Shown here: one piece after another, positions 60,666 to 64,000 of the stretch
Numbering within the stretch: the stretch's first letter is position 1
How the letters are laid out: the number at the start of each line of letters is the position of its first letter
Program-made: the position numbers and the translations under genes
Assembly: GCA_032718475.1 (NCBI GenBank)
Contig: JAUCBJ010008890.1
Location: forward strand, 124,001-188,000
Direction of reading: 5' to 3'
Source of the DNA: Nemertoderma westbladi
Lineage: Eukaryota > Xenacoelomorpha > Nemertodermatida > Nemertodermatidae
Length of the DNA: 64,000 bases
Notes under the pieces: generated by a model
Databases searched by the model: none
Seen by the model: the letters and a program-made list of their open reading frames with translations, nothing else
What the model was told of the DNA's origin: nothing

Positions 60666-61354
60666 GTTAATGGCTATTCTGAACCGGAGGGAAATTTCCC
60701 CAGATACTTCTATATCTAAAGCTCAAATTGTGTATGTATGTACCGGTATGTATGTTTGTATTGCGCGCCTGGCATGCTAGTGGCATACCTACAGTACAAT
60801 GGTGTAGGCCTGTAGTGTCTGGTGGATATGAATGCATTGTACATGATACATAGAACCCACGTAGCATTCCCGTGTTATGTGCCATCCGAAGATTTGGTGT
60901 CCTCGGCAGTTAGAGCACAACATGGACTCCCATGTGGGAGCACTGGTACTACTGCAGCTCTAAATAATTTAATCTAAATTTACGGCATATTCTGTGTGAC
61001 TTCCAAATCCTGGAAAGCCCATCCACTGCTGCCCAGGCCTTTCCCTTAAGTATTCAAAGGTGACTCAATACTTTGAAGGCTCACCTGACTTCCAGATCCA
61101 TGTTATAGGTATATAAGTTAAAAAATAAATACATAAATTAATTTTATAAATTATAATATAAAAAACATATGGTTCATTTTATAATAATTTAATGTTATTA
61201 ATTATACGTAATTGCAAATTAGTAACTTTAAAATTGATTATTATTATTATTACAGTATATTTTTTATTGATATTGATAATATTATTAATTTATTATTATT
61301 GCAATAGTATTTTTTATTATTATTATTACAGTTTTTGTAATGATGTTTAGCTTT
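60666..61354. other. Non-coding 3' flank of the NHL gene
   Basis: A 72-codon frame (60667-60885) is unrecognised. From 61100 to 61340 the sequence is very AT-rich with TTATTATTA runs. Within it the minus strand carries AATAAA (about 61312-61317), a plausible polyadenylation signal 40 bp after the stop codon of the next gene. Confidence 0.45.
61312..61317 (-). terminator. Polyadenylation signal AATAAA for the NHL gene
   Basis: The hexamer lies on the minus strand about 40 bp downstream of the TAA at 61355-61357, inside a low-complexity AT tract, so chance occurrence is possible. Confidence 0.35.
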
Positions 61355-63997
61355 TTACTCCAAATCACCATTAATAATATAATGATATACAAACACCCGA
61401 TCTAACTGTGTTTCCGTTATCACCATTGTCCCTTTATACGCTGCAATGCCTCCTATCTGAGAATGACCTACCGCTACCGTCCCCAGGTACAGGCCGTTGT
61501 GTGTGTAAGCGTGCACCGAAGTCATATCCTCTAATTCCCTATCGACCACTTTACTTTTAGTCGCAAAGAAATATACACCTTTTTCATCGATGGCTAGTTT
61601 ATAAGCTCCCAGTATCTTACCAATGTGGCCTGAAAGCGGTTGTATATTTTTCTCTTCTGTTGTGACTCTCTGAGAAGTAAACATCTCTGTTGTTAATGAG
61701 GAAAGTTGCGAGTTATATCTTTTCACAATCTCGGTGGAACCAGAGGTTTTGTATTTCTGCAAGGCCTTTAACGATTTACATTTTCCGCAAAAGGCTATAT
61801 CGAGTGTCCCACTACCAAAATAAGCTAGCTTGGATATTCCTTTAACTCTAGGCATGCGATTATCTGCTGTCCATATTTGAGTACCTTCTATTGCCACGCG
61901 TTTCTGTGCATTCAATTTGTACGATCGTTCTGGTAAATCATTCTTGATCTTAATTATAGTGTCTCCTCTGTCCCCTATAATGTAAATAAACCCATCAGTG
62001 TCTTCACCAATACCTCCAGCTACACCCCTAAACCCTCGCTTACCGAGTTTATCGTTATTAAAGCGTTTCTTGCATCGTAAAATAAAGTTGACCTTTTTTT
62101 CTCTTCCAATCCGCTTTATTGACGTGTCTCCACTAACCAGGAAATCTCCCCCCGCTATCCCCCCGATGTGCTTCGCTTTACCTCCGACTGGAATCACATC
62201 AACGACTTCACCATCGAAACTCACAACCTGAATCCGACTGTTGCCGCTGTCTATGACCGCGAAGCCATTGAGTTCGGAACACACAGCCACCCCGGATGGA
62301 GATTTAAAGTTCCCTCGTCCTGCACCTCGATCTGATAAACAGCGTCGAATTATACTTGTAATGTGTATGATTCTACCAGGTTGGATAACATCCTCAGTTA
62401 AATGCAATTTGAGATTATTAATCTGTTGATCCGACAATGGAGCTAAGTGAATATTTATTAAGGATGATGTTGGAGTTGCTGTGTAGCTGTATGTCGATGG
62501 GGTGGTGCAGCTGGTAGCTGTTGTCGGTACTACTGGAGTATTGACCTCACTGGACAAGGTCACAATATTTCTGCTCACATTAGGCCTAAAATTTGCAAGT
62601 ATGTTTGAAATTTGCGCCGATTGAGACTGTAGAAAGGTTGATGTCTCTGTATCCCTAGTCACTTGACTGTCGTTACTTAAATTATTAGATTCACCAGCTG
62701 GTTCACCAGTGTCTTCTGTACTTGACGTAGTTACTGGAAATAAGTTAACCCAAGTGCAAAAGTTGTCGGGTCTACTGGAAGCCGTTGTTACTACTGCTGA
62801 CGTCGATTCGTTACTTGGTAAGTTTATGGATAAGGCAATGGAATTAGAGGAAATAGATGATGAAGTAATGCTGTCAGTTACAGTTACTGGTGTTGTTGCT
62901 GAAATGACATCAGATGATGATGTTGTAGTGTCAGTCACTTGCGCTGGTTCTGAAATTACATCAGATGGTGAAGTTGTGGTGTCGGTTACAGACCTTGTTG
63001 TGGATATGAGGTCAGATGATGAGGTTGTGGTGTGATTTACTTGCGCTGGTGCTGAAATGACATCAGAAGATGAAGTTGTGCTGTCAGTTACTGGGTGTGT
63101 TGCAGAAATGACATCAGATGGTGACATTGTGCTGTCAGTTACTGACCTTGTTGTTGATATGAGGTCAGATGATGAGGTTTTGGTGTGATTTACTTGCGCT
63201 GGTGCTGAAATGACATCAGAAGATGAAGTTGTGCAGTCAGTTACTGGGTGTGTTGCAGAAATGACATCAGATGGTGACATTGTGCTGTCAGTTACTGACC
63301 TTGTTGTTGATATGAGGTCAGATGATGAGGTTGTGGTGTGATTTACTTGCGCTGGTGCTGAAATGACATCAGAAGACGAAGTTGTGCTGTCAGTTACTGG
63401 GTGTGTTGCAGAAATGACATCAGATGGTGACATTGTGCTGTCAGTTACTGACCTTGTTATTGATATGAGGTCAGATGATGAGGTTGTGGTGTGATTTACT
63501 TGCGCTGGTGCTGAAATGACATCAGAAGATGAAGTTGTGCTGTCAGTTACTGGGTGTGTTGCAGAAATGACATCAGATGGTGACATTGTGCTGTCAGTTA
63601 CTGACCTTGTTGTTGATATGAGGTCAGATGATGAGGTTGTAGTGTGATTTACTTGCGCTGGTGCTGAAATTACATCAGAAGATGAAGTTGTGGTGTCAGT
63701 TACTGGTGGTGTTGCTGAAATGACATCAGATGGTGACATTGTGCTGTCGGTTACAGACCTTGTTGTTGATATGAGGTCAGATGATGAGGTTGTGGTGCGA
63801 TTTACTTGCGCTGGTACTGAAATGACAACAGAAGAAGAAGTTGTGCTGTCAGTTACTGGGGGTGTTGCAGAAATGACGTCTGATGATGACGTTGTGGGGT
63901 CGGTTACAGACCTTGTTGTTGTAATGAGATCAGATGATGAGGTTGTGGGGCTTGTGGTGTAATTTACTAACGTTGTTGGTGAAATTACAACATGCAT
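61355..63997 (-). CDS. Thr/Ser-rich tandem-repeat protein with C-terminal NHL propeller (N-terminus open)
   Basis: At least 880 codons with no stop, open at the window edge; the ATG at 63997 may not be the true start. Residues ~1-370 are a Thr/Ser-rich array with a 51-residue unit (153 bp; SPSDVISATHPVTDS, TTSSSDVISAPAQVN, HTTTSSSDLISTTRS), followed by a less regular Ser/Thr-rich region to about 520. From about 555 the sequence is an NHL-type beta-propeller: GRGNFKSPSGVAV, FAVIDSGNSRIQVVS, VGGKAKHIGGIAGGDFLVSG, FIYIIGDRGDTIIKI and YTHNGLYLGTVAVG. NHL propellers form the C-terminus of TRIM ubiquitin ligases and other scaffold proteins, but no RING, B-box or coiled coil is visible here; they could lie upstream of the window. 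The Thr/Ser-rich part is mucin-like or disordered. Function unknown. Confidence 0.75.
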   Translation of the reverse strand: MHVVISPTTLVNYTTSPTTSSSDLITTTRSVTDPTTSSSDVISATPPVTDSTTSSSVVISVPAQVNRTTTSSSDLISTTRSVTDSTMSPSDVISATPPVTDTTTSSSDVISAPAQVNHTTTSSSDLISTTRSVTDSTMSPSDVISATHPVTDSTTSSSDVISAPAQVNHTTTSSSDLISITRSVTDSTMSPSDVISATHPVTDSTTSSSDVISAPAQVNHTTTSSSDLISTTRSVTDSTMSPSDVISATHPVTDCTTSSSDVISAPAQVNHTKTSSSDLISTTRSVTDSTMSPSDVISATHPVTDSTTSSSDVISAPAQVNHTTTSSSDLISTTRSVTDTTTSPSDVISEPAQVTDTTTSSSDVISATTPVTVTDSITSSSISSNSIALSINLPSNESTSAVVTTASSRPDNFCTWVNLFPVTTSSTEDTGEPAGESNNLSNDSQVTRDTETSTFLQSQSAQISNILANFRPNVSRNIVTLSSEVNTPVVPTTATSCTTPSTYSYTATPTSSLINIHLAPLSDQQINNLKLHLTEDVIQPGRIIHITSIIRRCLSDRGAGRGNFKSPSGVAVCSELNGFAVIDSGNSRIQVVSFDGEVVDVIPVGGKAKHIGGIAGGDFLVSGDTSIKRIGREKKVNFILRCKKRFNNDKLGKRGFRGVAGGIGEDTDGFIYIIGDRGDTIIKIKNDLPERSYKLNAQKRVAIEGTQIWTADNRMPRVKGISKLAYFGSGTLDIAFCGKCKSLKALQKYKTSGSTEIVKRYNSQLSSLTTEMFTSQRVTTEEKNIQPLSGHIGKILGAYKLAIDEKGVYFFATKSKVVDRELEDMTSVHAYTHNGLYLGTVAVGHSQIGGIAAYKGTMVITETQLDRVFVYHYIINGDLE
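63035..63800 (-). repeat. 153-bp coding tandem repeat (five near-identical units)
   Basis: The phrase GATTTACTTGCGCTGGTGCT starts at 63036, 63189, 63342, 63495 and 63648. Units differ at few bases, so the array was homogenised or expanded recently. The 153-bp length keeps the reading frame of the NHL gene. Confidence 0.9.
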
Positions 63998-64000
63998 TGA

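Overview
This is a eukaryotic, animal window. It holds intronless or single-exon host genes, tRNA-derived SINEs with A and B boxes, non-LTR and LTR retrotransposons of animal type, minisatellites and a giant satellite. A chemosensory-like GPCR, a Thr/Ser-rich NHL-propeller protein, a BEL/Pao element, RTE- and CR1/Jockey-like LINEs, many long inverted-repeat elements and a recurrent TAGGCCTA palindrome suggest a marine invertebrate deuterostome, with an echinoderm as best guess. That placement is inference from general character, not from a marker gene.

Layout. 1-4.1 kb: SINE fragments, a diverged tandem duplication and a piggyBac-like MITE with TTAA flanks and an internal CAGA microsatellite. 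4.3-6.7 kb (-): a 5'-truncated CR1/Jockey-type LINE with an uninterrupted RT frame and a candidate 8-bp target duplication. 6.9-7.4 kb (+): an NDUFB4-like complex I subunit, the first plausible host gene. 8-13 kb: MITE-like hairpins, a degenerate RT scrap and a 24/35-bp minisatellite. 13.0-16.7 kb: a nest of retroelements, with the Cys-rich N-terminal and CCHC/nuclease-like C-terminal pieces of one minus-strand element separated by a plus-strand RTE-like LINE and a GC-rich minisatellite. 17.5-18.8 kb (-): an intact intronless seven-helix receptor. 19.0-19.4 kb: a palindromic foldback element. 20.35-31.17 kb (-): a complete but decayed BEL/Pao LTR retrotransposon with two LTRs, a TTACA target duplication and a polypurine tract; its gag-pol is broken by several frameshifts and a stop. 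31.6-33.5 kb: a 1.9-kb palindrome with a SINE in one arm only. 35.6-36.2 kb: a second hairpin element with poly-C and poly-G in opposite arms. 36.43-59.94 kb: about 23.5 kb of a 37/44-bp satellite with two higher-order levels. 60-61 kb: a CATA microsatellite and a Penelope-like repeat scrap. 61.36 kb to the window end (-): a gene for a Thr/Ser-rich tandem-repeat plus NHL-propeller protein, open at the window edge.

Only three loci look like host genes (NDUFB4-like, GPCR, NHL protein) and nothing links them functionally. Most of the rest is mobile or tandemly repeated DNA. The standout structure is the satellite: a monomer level, a 2,658-bp tandem duplication, and three successive ~6.15-6.48-kb higher-order copies distinguished by shared variant monomers.
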